A DNA stretch of 64,000 nucleotides from NCBI GenBank assembly GCA_018340375.1, contig JAFFJZ010000039.1, forward strand, positions 1,798,001 through 1,862,000. Direction: 5' to 3'. The translations under genes were made by a program, and so were the position numbers. Position 1 is the first letter of the stretch. Every line of letters starts with the position of its first letter. This DNA comes from Gonatopus flavifemur. Lineage: Eukaryota; Arthropoda; Insecta; Hymenoptera; Dryinidae. Shown piece by piece: positions 1 to 11,989 of this stretch. The notes beneath the pieces were generated by a model that worked only from the letters and a program-made list of their open reading frames with translations, was not told the origin of the DNA and did not search any database.

Positions 1-330
1 GGGTCTTCCTGATTAAGATTTCCAAGAAAAATTTTTTTTCAAACATTCTTCTGTCATAGGAAAAATTGAGATATCGTTTCGAAAATTCGTAGGTAGGTTA
101 ATTGAACATTATATATTACCAAAAATATTTTTTCAGATTGAAAAAAAACAATTTGCGGTATACTACCAGGTGTAGAAATATGAAACCGGAATTCACCTAT
201 AAATGGCATCAGTGACCAGTTTAGGTACCCTGAGACCACTTCTCCAGCACCATCATCTCCCCCTACCAGCTGATGAAGATTTTCAACACGGAACAATGGA
301 AGTTCTGTACACCCGTAGTTGTTTTATAAC
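1..330. other. AT-rich stretch, no gene seen
   Basis: Short open frames occur on both strands, but none has a recognisable motif or convincing composition. The mariner relic begins immediately to the right. Confidence 0.4.
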
Positions 331-690
331 CTTGAACACGTCGAGTTTTGTGCCTACAAATCACGATCTGCGGGCAGCATTGGTTTTTTGCTATCATTTG
401 AAGGAAACTGCTGCAGAATCACATCGAACGCTCGTCGAAGTTTACCGTGGGCATGCCCTTGGTAAAACATAGTGTTTCGAGTGGTTCAAAAAATTTAAAA
501 GTGGTGATTTTCCCGTGAGAAACGAAGAGCGTGGGAACCCACCGAAAAAGTTCGCAGACGATGAATTACAAGCCTTATTGGATGAAGATGCTACTCAAAC
601 TCAACAAGAACTCATGGATCAATTGGTCTGATCAGCTACTTCTGAAGACTCCAGTAAAAGCATGGCTCAATATTGGCATGCTCCTTAATT
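331..690 (+). pseudogene. mariner transposase relic, N-terminal HTH part
   Basis: Translation gives the typical mariner N-terminus: the SSFVP-type start, FCYHLKETAAESHRTLVEVY in the first helix-turn-helix, then WFKKFKSGDF and PPKKFADDELQALLDED. In the family this segment binds the terminal inverted repeats. A stop (TAG) replaces the residue after GKT, another stop follows MDQLV near 629, and similarity fades around SKSMAQYW near 680. The whole catalytic half is missing. It resembles the mauritiana-type mariners and is not functional. No terminal inverted repeats were found. Confidence 0.8.
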
Positions 691-699
691 TCAACTTTT

Positions 700-1017
700 G
701 ATGGCTGAATTGCTAGCTAAGTTACCGATCGGGTGTTTCCTGCGAGTAGTAAGAGTTGTATACAAGGAAGATATAAGATCCGAATAATCCTCTGGAAGAA
801 CAGTCAATCGGTCTTTGTTACAGGTTACACCAGACGGCTCCTACTGCTGATCCATATTGTGTATACTTCTCATGGCAAACTTCAACGACAAAAAACACCG
901 AGTGGTTTACAGATAAATGAGAAAAACGAAATGAGATTTCAATAACATATATTGGGAATTGTGAAATGCGCATACTTTTTATATATTTTTGGATTGATTT
1001 TTTTTACAGTTTTAATA
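700..1017. other. intergenic, nothing recognised
   Basis: No motif-bearing ORF, repeat or RNA gene was recognised here. Small ORFs at 733-945 and 966-1151 look like chance frames. Confidence 0.35.
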
Positions 1018-1161
1018 TTGGCGCAACATTGATAGACAAATTTTCCGATTGTTTGCCAATGATAGTCTATTTCATTGCTATTCCTGTACCAATGATGGAC
1101 CACCATTGGGAAAACACATTGATAAATCATAAAATGATGTTATCATTTTAGTGTTGCGCCA
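1018..1161. repeat. small inverted-repeat element with TGGCGCAACA ends
   Basis: The left end reads TTGGCGCAACATTGATAG and the right end reads TTTTAGTGTTGCGCCA, so the terminal 10 bases are inverted copies of each other about 140 bp apart. This is MITE-like. No convincing target duplication is visible, so the superfamily is open. Confidence 0.45.
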
Positions 1162-1387
1162 TGCTTGGTTGCCAAGCCTTGGCCATATTCAATCTATATT
1201 GTGCCATGCTAGCGTCAATGGTAAATTCTTGTACGGGTTTATGGAATGAGTGATGAAAAGTCTGTTCTGAACTGCAATTTTTTCAATTATGTTGAGTTGA
1301 AAGAATAGCTAACTCAAGAGAGGTCGCTTGACAATATGATCTAATAGGAGTAACATTTGCCATATTCCTGAAATATATCTGAGCAAC

Positions 1388-3038
1388 CCCTGCTAAAAAT
1401 TTCCTATGGAAAACAATAGGATTCGACAGTGTTTGAGACCGTTCTTCATCGTTTTGTATGAATTGTATCGGAGCATCAGAGTGATCCCATGAAGAAATTT
1501 GTACCAATGGGGTTCTATAGTGGTTAAACGACACAACACGAATGGGTCTTTATCAGATTCCTATGGGTTTTATCGTTTCTTATCAGTTGTGCACGTGACA
1601 TTATCCTGACTTTAATCAGTTGTGAATGGTTGATTCGGGAGTTTACCATACATTTGATACTATTTTTTTCATTTACGAATTCTATCGTGTTGTATGTGGA
1701 AGGCACGAAACAGTACGTATAGTTATCTTTCGTGGAATTCCTATAAATTATTTCAATCTCTTCACTACGAGATTAAACTCGGAAAGAGTACCGGTTTTCA
1801 TCGTACTTCCACGATACACATCATATTAATAACTCTGAACATGGTTTTGATTGTTTTGTATGGGGAACATACGAAAGGGTATCTATGGGTATCTATCGTG
1901 GAATTCCTTTACATTATTACATTTTTTCACTGTGGAATGGAAGTTGAAGAACACACTTGATCATTTTGTATGGAAAACGCGCGAAAGGGTATGTATAAGT
2001 ATCTATCGTGAGATTCCTATACACCATTTTCTTCTTTTCTCTGATGGATAACATTTGAAGAACGTATCGGTTTTTATCGTATTTCCACTATGCACATCAT
2101 TTCAACAACTTTGAACATGGTTTTGATCATTTTGTATGAGGAACACACAAAGAGGTATCTATAGGTATCTATCGTGGAATTCCGATACATCCCTCTCTTC
2201 TTTCTCCTGAGAAATAAAATTCGAAGGACTCGAAAAAGAATTCGATGGGTTTTTATCGTACTTCCACGATACACATCATATCAATAACTCTGAACATAGT
2301 TTTGATTGTTTTGTATGGGGAACGCAGAATGCAATTCGTAGCGAAATGCACAAAAATGCACAAAAGTTATTGTCATGATGCTGCGAAGATGTTTGAATAC
2401 ATAAAGCTGTGGCATATGGGATGAAACAATTTTCCAACAATAAAACACAAACTGGTGCATTAACACTGGTGCATCGACAAAGTTACATTGCAACTTTTGC
2501 GGTAGGGTTCAAAGCTCCACGATCCATTTCGCCACCTATGCAATCAACGATATCACTCGGAAAATTTTTTATTCGAAGATTACAATACAACAAAATACAT
2601 ACGAAACGATGGAAAAATATCCGCATAGAGACACATAAAAACCAGAAAATTTATATGGTCGACGTTCGGTAGAATGCTTGAAAAAATGTAAAAATTCTAT
2701 GGTGAACTTACGATACTACTTGATGAGGAAAAATATGGAAATATCGTAAATAAACGATACAAGTCCGGGAATTCCGTATTCAGAAACCACATACAAAGCG
2801 ATAGAAAAATATTCATATACATCCCCATAAAAACTGGAAAGTTTTCATGATCAAGGTTTGACACAATTCTATAAAAAAATACGAAATCTCTATGGTAAAA
2901 TTACGATACAACTGCATTGCAAAGAATAAAGTTATATTGTGAATGAACGATATCATTCCGGAAATTCCGTATTCAGAAACCGCATACAAAACGATAGAGG
3001 AATTCTATATCGTTTCTTATCGGGAATTTTTAGCAGGG
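1388..3038. repeat. degenerate repeat block with inverted CCCTGCTAAAAAT ends
   Basis: The left edge at 1388 reads CCCTGCTAAAAAT and the right edge at 3026-3038 reads its reverse complement ATTTTTAGCAGGG. Between them lie degenerate tandem units beginning GGTATCTATCGTGGAATTCC (near 1722, 1888, 1998 and 2168) and recurrent strings such as TTTTATCGTACTTCCACGAT and TCTGAACATGGTTTTGAT. The TATCG-rich motif recurs at 62040-62290. It has no coding potential. It may be one non-autonomous element, but no target duplication was found at the edges. Confidence 0.5.
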
Positions 3039-3049
3039 ACTCCAAATCA

Positions 3050-3058
3050 TGATTGGAA
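3050..3058. repeat. 9-bp target site duplication, left copy
   Basis: TGATTGGAA immediately left of the foldback element. The identical 9-mer is at 6409-6417 on the other side. Confidence 0.85.
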
Positions 3059-6000
3059 GTACCTGTCAAGTTGACACCAGATATATACAGAGAAAAATTT
3101 TTCGATAGAGTTCTGGATGCGTCTAGCATAGTTCTACAGTTCTCAATCAGTTTTGAAGAAAGTTCTGGTCATATATGCAAAAAATTTTTTTTTAAAAAAA
3201 ATGAGGTGCTAAGTTGACGCTACACCCCATATGAGAAGAATGGTCAGTATCGATATAGTTCTGGTATCTACGAATAGAGTTCTGAAGTTCCTGATAGATT
3301 TTGTTGATAGTTCTGACATAGACGGGAAATTAGAAGGAAAATTATTTTTCCGACAGCACCCCAAATTTTTGGAACTGTCGTATGGTCAGGAGTTCTGGAT
3401 GCAGATTATAATGAGTTGGAGTTCTCCAAAGAGTTCTCCGAGGAACAAGGCATCTATGAGGATTGGGGTACACGAGAAAAAAGCTGTATATATTTCACGT
3501 GAAAAAAGCAGTCTGCGCATGGTGCTCACATGATATTGAGAGTTCTGGGTTGAATAGTGATAGTTCTGGGCTTTTTCAGATGGGGACGACTCATAACTTT
3601 TGTACAAAGAGCGGGAACTCTGGGAGGAATCCTCAGAACTGACATAACGGATGGAAAAGTTCAGCGTCCCGTGAGACGTGTATCCCATCGTAGTTCTCGT
3701 GTAATGGCTTCGAGTTATGGAGTCACTTTTTAGAGTTCTCTGCTCCGAATCATGATGAATGCGTACAACACGATTGACATAGCTGAGAACTCCCAACGTA
3801 TCTGCGAGAACTATCAGAACATGCCACTAAACATAACCTAAAAAAAACAATCTACCCACAGTGTTCACTCAAGTATTGGGGAATCAGAGTCAAATAGTGA
3901 GAGTTCTTAGAGTTTTCAAGTTGGAATTGATCAAAATTCTTGTACAGAGATCCAGAACTCCGAAAGAACCCTCCAGAACTACCATCGCAAATTGCGAAAT
4001 TCAGCGTCTCGTGAGAAGTCTATGACATCGCAGTTCTGGTCTAATCAGTTGGAGTTCTGGGTGCAAGTCTCACAGTTCCCCGCTCCAAATCATGATAACT
4101 GATCAGAACTCGGTCGACATCGCCGAGAACTCCCAACGTATTCGCGAGAACTATGAGAAGATACCTCGAACATGTAATCAAACAGAAACGGTCTTCCCAC
4201 AGTTCTTACTCAAGCATTGAGAGTTCTGAGTCGAATAATGAGAGTTCTCACATCTTTCGAATTGGAATTGATCAGAACTCTTGTGCAAAGATCCAGAACT
4301 CTGAGAGAACTCCCCGGGGCTGCCATCGCAGATGACAAAATGCAACGATCCGTGAAGAATCTATGACATTGCAATTCTGGTCTAATCGCCTCGAGTTCTG
4401 AGTGCAAGTCTCACAGTTCCCCGCTCCGAATCATGATAACTGCTCAGAACTCTGCCGACATCTCCGAGAGCTCCCAACGTACCCGCTAGAACTATGAGAA
4501 GACACCACAAACATGAAAAGTTACCCAAAAAATGTGAGAACTTTCATTATTTGACTCAGAACTCTCAATGCTTGAGTGAGAACTGTGGGAAGACCGTTTC
4601 TGTTTGATTTCATGTTCGTGGTATGTTCTCATAGTTCTCGCGGGTACGTTGGGAGTTCTCGACGATGTCGACCGAGTTCTGAACAGTTATCATGTTTTGG
4701 AGCTGGGAACTGTGAGACTTGCACCCAGATCTGAAAGCGATTTGACCAGAACTGCGATGTCATAGGATTCTTACGGGACGTTGAATTCCGCGAATTGTGA
4801 TGGCAGCTCCGGAGATTCCTATCAAAGTTTTAAATCTTTGGACGAGAGTTCTCATTACTTCCAGCCTGAAACATCTGGGAACTCTCGCTATTGGGCTGAG
4901 AATTCCTAATACTCGAAGAGAACTGTGGGGGGAGCATTTTTCTCCATTGTTCAGCTGCGTGGCAAGTTCTCAGAGGTCTCACAGAAATGTTCAGAGTTCT
5001 GCGCTATGTCAATCGAGTTCTGAGGATTCATCAGGATTTCGAACAGGGAACTCTGAGACCTGGACCCGGAACTCAAATCGATTGGACCAGAACTGCAATC
5101 TCATAGATTTTCCACGAGTCGCTGCATTTTGTCATTTGCGATGTCAGCCCAGGGGAGTTCTCTCAGAGTTCTGGATCTTTACACAAGAGTTCTGATCAAT
5201 TCTTACCCGAAAAATGTGGGAACTCTCATTATTTGACTCAGAACTCTCAATGCTTGAGTAAGAACTGTGGGAAGACGTTTCTGTTTGATTTCATGTTCGT
5301 GGAATGTTCTCATAGTTCTCGCGGATACGTTGGGAGTTCTCGGCAATGTCGACCGAGTTCTGAGCAGTTATCATGATTTGGAGCGGGGAAATGTAAGACT
5401 CGCGCCCAGAACTCCAACTGATTAGACCAGAACTGCGATGTCATAGACTTCTCACGAGACGCTGAATTTCGCAATTTGCGATGGTAGTTCTGGAGGGTTC
5501 TTTCGGATTTCTGGATCTCTGTACAAGAATCATGATCAATTCAAATTTGAAAACTCTAAGAACCCTTACTATTCGACTCTGATTTCCCAATACTTGAGTG
5601 AACACTGTGGGTAGATTGTTTTTTTTGAGGTTATGTTTAGTGGCATGTTCTGATAGTTCTCGCGGATACGTTGAGAGTTCTCAGCTATGTCAATCGAGTT
5701 GTGAGCATTCATCATGATTCGGAGCAGAGAACTCTAAACAGTGACTCCATAACTCGAAGCCATTACACGAGAACTACGATGGGATACACGTCTCACGAGA
5801 CGCTGAACTTTTCCATCCGCTATGTCAGTTCTGAGGATTCCTCCCAGAGTTCCCGCTCTTTGTACAAAAGTTATGAGTCATCCCCATCTGAAAAAGCCCA
5901 GAACTATCACTATTCAACCCAGAACTCTCAATATCGTGTGAGCACCATGCGCAGACTGCTTTTTTCACGTGAAATATATACAGCTTTTTTCCCGTGTACC

Positions 6001-6408
6001 CCAATCCTTATAGATGCCTCGTTCCTCGGAGAACTCTTCGGAGAACTCCAACTCATTATAATCTGCATCCAGAACTCCTGATCATACCACTGTTCCAAAA
6101 ATTTTGGGTGCTGTCGGAAAAATAATTCTCCTTCTAATTTCCCGTCTATGTCAGAACTATCCTCAAAATCTATCAGGAACTTTAGAACTCTATTCGTAGA
6201 TACCGGAACTATACCGATACTGACCATTTTTCTCATATGGGGTGCAGCGTCAACTTAGCACCCCATTTTTTTGAAAAAAAAATTTTTCGCATATATGATC
6301 AGAACTATTTTCAAAACTGATTGAGTACTGTAGAACTAAGCTAGACGCATCCAGAACTCTTTCGGAAAAATTTTTCTTGTATATATGTGGTGCCAACTTG
6401 ACAGGCAC
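3059..6408. mobile_element. foldback element, FB/Mutator-like, 3.35 kb
   Basis: The ends read GTACCTGTCAAGTTGACACC on the left and the inverted GTGCCTGTCAAGTTGGCACC on the right, with a perfect 9-bp duplication TGATTGGAA on both sides. The arms (about 3059-4510 and 5150-6408) are near-identical inverted copies over more than 1.2 kb. The middle (about 4520-5150) repeats part of the right arm in the same orientation. GAGTTCT/AGAACTC occurs dozens of times throughout. Long inverted arms built of short repeats plus a 9-bp duplication are the hallmark of Foldback elements, which belong to the Mutator-like superfamily. There is no transposase, so it is non-autonomous. The two mirrored 136-codon frames (3386-3796 minus, 5671-6081 plus) are a consequence of the inverted arms and are probably not genes. 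Confidence 0.85.
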
Positions 6409-6417
6409 TGATTGGAA
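6409..6417. repeat. 9-bp target site duplication, right copy
   Basis: TGATTGGAA, identical to 3050-3058. Confidence 0.85.
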
Positions 6418-7215
6418 GCAAAATCGTCCTACTAGAAAGTCAGTGAAATAATAGCAATTCAACGCAAAATATAACTCGATAGTGGACAATTTATCATTCA
6501 ATTTGCATAACATCACACGTATAACGATATAATACACTGATGAGTGTGGATCAAATAGAAAAAAATAAAAATACTTAAACGTGGCCTTTCGTAAAGTAAT
6601 CAAAAGCGCCTATATCGGCCCTGGTACCGTCGTTAATTGTCGCTAATTACTGTCCTACTACTTCTCATCTACCCTCTTCTCATTGCTTGAGATTTTCGGT
6701 CATGAGTCCCAACAGAGATACAACGACTCTGTTCAACCAACCGTGTACAATCGACGTATGCAAGAGATATTATACATATACATATGAATTGTAGTGACAC
6801 GTGTGCGAAATCAAGAAATAATTACAGCGTTAACGACGCGGATAAAATCATGGACTTTTATAGACTCGTTTATTGGCCCGCGTTTGTTACAAAGCGCGTG
6901 TTGGATGAAAAATTATATTCTTATCTCCTTATATAATTCATGTCCCGTGGATACCATGAGCTATTCATTCAGCATGCCGCGTGGAGTTATTCTGTCCGGC
7001 GAGAAAAATCTGTTTTGAATCAATTGGGATGGTTTGTTGATCAAGATATTAGGGGGTTGGGATTGATTCGTAGCGTTATACAAAAGCTGAAGTAGGTAGT
7101 ACAGTATTCCGTTGTTACCTACAATAATCCATTCACCGTGGAACAGCTATTATTGGACGTCATTTGTTTCACATAACCTTTTCTTGAATCGTAAATAACA
7201 ACACTTCATAACTTA
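6418..7215. other. intergenic, nothing recognised
   Basis: AT-rich DNA without a convincing ORF. Small frames at 6250-6603 (minus) and 6794-7018 (plus) lack motifs. Confidence 0.35.
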
Positions 7216-7560
7216 TTGAACACGTCAAAATTTATACCGAATAAAATGTTTTTGCGGGGAGTCTTACTCCATTACTTCAATATGAACAAAAATGCTGCTG
7301 AAGCCCATCGTATTTTAGTGGAAGTGTATGGTGAACATGCTCTAGCTAAGCAAACGTGTCGAAAATGGTTTGCACGTTTCAAAGCTGGTGATTTTGACTG
7401 GGCTGATAAGGAGCGACCTGGCCGGCCAAAGATACTGATGTGGAGACGTTGTTCAATGAAGACTCATGTCAAACACTTCAATAATTGTCGGCATCATTGG
7501 GAGTTGACCTATCAACGCACAGTGGTACGAAAAGCCAAAAACGTGGCCAAAATTGAAAAA
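7216..7560 (+). pseudogene. second mariner transposase relic, HTH part
   Basis: Reads as the mariner N-terminal domain: NKNAAEAHRILVEVYGEHAL, then TCRKWFARFKAGDFDWADKE and RPGRPK. After a frameshift near 7435 the frame continues as DVETLFNEDSCQTLQ. There is a stop where a residue should follow LQ, and similarity ends near 7560. No DDE/D catalytic domain follows. It is more diverged from the other copies than they are from each other, so it is a separate insertion of a related mariner. Confidence 0.75.
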
Positions 7561-8490
7561 AACAAACATCATATTCGGGTTTTTTGAAGTAGCAGGTGGG
7601 CTACATTGATAGTTGGGATATTGAAATCTGATCCTCGAAACGGTTTGCCATCAACACTGAAGTTGGCATAACAAAGGAAAGTTGACCTTGTTTTACGTGT
7701 CGTATGTCAGTTCCTACGAGCGACAAATCTAATCCTAATTCAATTTGAAATAATTACTTATATGATTAACTAATTGATCTGAATCAAAATGCATGCTGTT
7801 CCGGGAGGTATGTAGAGCATTTTCATCACACAGATCATTCAAAATACGGGATTTATCAATCATCTATTCCCATTATTCTTTATAACAAATATTGCTCAAA
7901 ATTGTCAATAAATACATTGAAAACCGAAGTAAAAAGTCACATATTCCGCTATATTCCGCCAAATATCCGATTGGAACATAATCTATGATCAATTTGCTGT
8001 TAAATTGTGTAGAGAAGAGCTGCGCATAGCTGCGCTTTCGAATGTACGATATAAATGAAATGAGAATTGCAATGAATCGATATTTACGCGTTTTGTCACA
8101 GTTGATCAAGAATCGAAAAAATGTTGAGAATATTATGAGATGAAGTACATATAATGTTCATAAGGTACACACAAATAACCCGCACAGGCAAACAGTTTGG
8201 AAAGAGTTCATAATGAGTTCATTTCGAATTTCCACACTCCCAAATGGATTAATTATTCACTTTTTCCAAACAGTATGGCGTATAGGAAGGAAATGCAGGA
8301 TAAGTGATGACAAAAGAGGAAGAATACCTGGGTACGACATAGAAAATCAAAGTTGACGCTTTTCTCTTTTTGCGAAACTTATAATTGAAATGAGATGAAT
8401 ACAATGAATTGGATCAAATGAGTCCAAATGAATGAGTATATCAAAGAATTATTATTCCATCCCGTGACAAATTAATTATTTTAATTTTAG
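7561..8490. other. upstream flank of the Transib-like gene
   Basis: No recognised element. The last bases (TTTTAATTTTAG at 8479-8490) form a good splice acceptor in front of the transposase-like reading frame, so an unseen first exon and promoter could lie in or beyond this stretch. Confidence 0.35.
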
Positions 8491-10597
8491 GTTCAAGCGA
8501 TGATATTGTACAATTTTCAAGGAAAGAAATTTTCGTTTTGATGAAAGACCATTTGAAGAGTAATTTGGGAATTATAATTGAAAATTTAGAAAACCGTCTA
8601 TCTTCGCATACTGGTCGTTGTATCAAAGTCTATGACCATATGAAGCAAGTTATTGCAAATTTATTCAATAAGATGAGACAGAAATATCAAGAGGCTCAGA
8701 GAAAGGATGAACATTTTTTCGTAAAGAATAATGAATGGCTCAACGTTCCAGTACATTTTTCTGTTCAGAATGATACTAAGGAAACACCAAAAATGAATTC
8801 AGGTCGACCTTCTTCGGAATTCTCATCTCTAAGCGAACGTTCAAAGCGAAGAAGAACTCAAGAAATTCGAACAAAATATGATGTTGATGAATTATCATAC
8901 GCTACGGAAATGAGTCTTCGTTCTGCAGGTAAATCAGGCGTTTCAAAACTTCTGAAAGACATTTCATCGTCTAGCCCGTCCAAAGTGGAGAAATATATGG
9001 AAGTTGTAAAATCAGAATCTGCATCCACATTTACAAATGATCAAGCCTTGGCTTTATTTTTGGATATGGGAATATCAAGAAGAAAATATCAATTGATGAG
9101 AAATAGTGCAATGACAGTAGATTGTAAATTGTACCCACCGTATCAAGATGTATTAAATGCCGAACGTAAATGTTACCCCCCTATCAGTAACATTAAGGTT
9201 TCCGAATCAACAGCTGGAGTAGAATTGCAAGCTTTGTTGGATCACACAGTGAGACGCATTCTATTACTCCAACAGAATGATATGGCAGGACTGGATGCAA
9301 AAAATGTTATCCATATGAATTTCATTTGTAAATGGGGTTTTGATGGAACTTCGGGGCAAAGTGTGTATAAAATGAAATTTACCGATGAAACAGTTTCTGA
9401 CGCAAGTTTACTTTTCACTTCGCTTGTGCCATTACAACTTGTATGCTTGGATGAGGAATCTAAGCAGGAAAAAGTTGTATGGTTCAATCCAAAACCTCCG
9501 TCTACTCGATTCTGCAGACCATTACGACTGCAATTCATTAACGAGAATGTGGATACATCTCTGAATGAAGTAACGCATTTTGAAAATCAAATACAATCGC
9601 TTGTTCCTTGCAAAATATTCATCGGAGAAAAAGAATTTTCCATTTCTTACAAATTAGTTATGACGATGATCGACGGGAAAGTTTGTAACGCGGTAACCTC
9701 GACTAAATCAGCTCAACGTTGCTATCTGTGCAACGCAACATCAAAAGATTTTAATAATTTAGATTTAATGTTGAGCATGCCAGTCAAAACAGAAAATTTA
9801 CAATATGGATTGTCGACACTTCATGCATGGATTCGGTGCTTCGAATGCTGTCTACATATAGGATACAAACTTGGTACAAAGAAGTGGCAAGCACGTGGCG
9901 AAGACAAGAAAGAAATCGAGATCCGGAAAACTGCCATCCAAAAGGGTTTAAGAAAGAACTGGGACTTATTGTTGACGTTCCAAAGCAGGGTTTCGGGAGC
10001 AGCAAGGATGGGAACACCGCTAGGCGTTTCTTCGAAAACTCAACAACATCTTCTATTATTACAGGAGTTGATGTGAATTTGATCCAACGATTTCATGTTA
10101 TACTACAAGTGATCTCAAGCGGGTATGAAATCAATGTTGCAAAGTTCCGGGAATATACAGCAGAAACAGGAAAATTATTTGTCCAACTATATCCCTGGTA
10201 TTACATGCCAACTTGTGTCCACAAATTATTAATTCATGGACCCGAAATCATAGAACATGCGTTATTACCTATAGGACAACTTTCTGAGGAGGCTCAAGAG
10301 TCAACTAATAAGTTGATAAGAAGATATCGCGAAGACTTCTCACGAAAGTGTTCCCGAGTTAAATGTATGGAAGATGTGTTTTTAAGACTCATGGCAACAT
10401 CGGATCCTTTAATTTCTACTTTGCGAAAACAGCTACAAAAGGAAATTAAGATTTTATCTCAAGATGCAGTGACACTATTGATTTTACCAGCTACAATCTT
10501 GTCTTCCAAGGATGAGTTACATGAGAATTCATCTGACAGTTCAGATGAAGAACTACGGGAAGCAACAGATGATGATTCTGATCAGGAAAATGATTGA
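8491..10597 (+). pseudogene. Transib/RAG1-like transposase gene, one frameshift
   Basis: A DDE recombinase of the Transib family, the group from which RAG1 derives. Such enzymes cut at terminal inverted repeats in the nucleus. The frame is open from the splice acceptor at 8490 (first ATG 8541) to about 9946, then continues in another frame from 9947 to the stop at 10597, about 700 codons in total. Visible motifs are KWGFDGTSGQS with the likely first catalytic Asp (codon at 9342), MTMIDGK with the second (codon at 9672), a CYLC zinc motif directly after it, DVPKQGFGSSKDGNTARRFF across the frame change, and SEEAQESTNKLIRRYRE carrying the catalytic Glu (about 10285-10299). The C-terminus is acidic. 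A single 1-base loss near 9941-9947 is the only break I see. AATAAA lies at 10746. It could be a recently dead transposon, a domesticated gene or a sequencing error. Terminal repeats were not found. Naming the family Transib rests on motif memory. Confidence 0.65.
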
Positions 10598-10797
10598 ATT
10601 TTCTTATTTGTTATTAATTTGTTATTGATCTTTGATCAATTAGTCTTTTGTCACTAATATTATATTCATGAAATACTTTTCTATACGGATTGAATTATAT
10701 TTGTAAACCCTTTTTATCGATTTATAATAATCTTGTTCAATAATTCAAATAAACGTCAACTATTCGAATTTATGAATTCAGAAACGAATTCTGAATG

Positions 10798-11210
10798 AGC
10801 AACCCCAAAAAACCCTGAGTACCGAATTTGGAGCAAATCTTATGATTTTTGCAATTTTCGTCAGGCATATTGGCTGCAATTTTGAATTTGGAGATTTTCA
10901 CATCTGATTCCTAATCAGCGATCACAAAAACCCCTGGATACCGAGTTTGGAGAAAATTCGATGATTTTTTTTAATTTTAATTCACCATATTGGATCCGCC
11001 ATTTTGAATTTCAAAATTTTGCTAACGGATTTGTAATCAGTAACCCAAAGAACTCCTGGATGCCAAGTTTGAAGAAAATCCGATGATTTTTTCAATTTTC
11101 GTCCTCCATATTGGATCCGCCATTTTGAATTTCGGAATTTTGACAACGGATCCGTAATCAGTGACCCCGGAAACCCCCGAGTAACATTTTTCGAGCAAAT
11201 TTGAGAACTC
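10798..11210. repeat. tandem repeat, period about 124 bp, 3-4 units
   Basis: Each unit carries CATATTGGATCCGCCATTTTGAATTT (in full or degenerate), then a TAATCAGTGACCCC-like block and GAGTACCGAGTTTGGAGAAAATTC-like sequence. Units start near 10798, 10920, 11040 and 11160. The last unit runs into the mariner copy that follows. No coding function. It looks like a short satellite. Confidence 0.7.
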
Positions 11211-11261
11211 CTTATAGTTTTGACCACATTTTCGGCATTTCGTACCACTGTGCAACGGGAG

Positions 11262-11989
11262 GAAAACGTCTGGAAAGTTTTGGGCATGGTCCAGAAGGAA
11301 GGACGTTGGATCCCATATGAATTGGAACCAAGGGACATTGAGAGGCGTTTTTGACGTGTGAACTGCTGCTCCAACGGCAGAAAAGAGAAAGTTTCTTGCA
11401 TAGAATTGTCACTGACGATGAGAAATGGATCCATTCCGACAATCTGAAGCGCAGAAAGTCATGGGTTGAGCCCGGCCAACCATCACAATCAGTGGCAACG
11501 CCAAATATCCATGGGTCTAAGCTCCTGCTCTGTATTTGGTGGGATCAGATGGGTGTGATTTATTATGAACTGTTGAAACCGAATGAAACCATAACTAGGG
11601 ATCTTTACCGACTACTATTGATGCGCTCAAGCCGTGCACTGAAAGAAAAACGACCGGAATACTCCAAAAGACACGACAAAGTCATTTTGCTGCACGACAA
11701 TGCTCGTCCGCACGTCGCAAAACCGGTGAAAACATACCTCGAAACACTTGAATGGGAAGTTCTACCCCACCCACTGTATTCTCCAGATATTGTGGCATCT
11801 GATTATCATTTGTTCCGTTCGATGGCTCATAGCTTGTCTGAGCAAAAATTCACTTCTTACGAAGACTGCCAAAAATGGGTCGATTTGTGGATTGCATCCT
11901 AAGATGATGCGTTCTTCCGACACGGTATTCATTCCTTGCCCGAAAGATGGTCTAAAGTAATCGAAAGCGATGGACAATACTTTGAATAA
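11262..11989 (+). pseudogene. mariner transposase, catalytic domain, broken
   Basis: A mariner DD34D catalytic domain. Motifs in order: GMVQKEGRWIPYELEPRDIERRF (frameshift near 11353), TCELLLQRQKR, DDEKWIHSDN with the first Asp, CIWWDQMGVIYYELLKP, LLHDNARPHVAKPVKTYLE with the second Asp, and YSPDIVASDYHLFRSM with the third. A TAA at 11900-11902 interrupts the tail, which continues as DDAFFRHGIHSLPERW and reaches its natural end at 11987-11989 (DGQYFE, stop). The N-terminal HTH half is absent, since the sequence runs straight out of the 124-bp satellite. Catalytic aspartates are kept, but the protein cannot be made. Confidence 0.85.
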
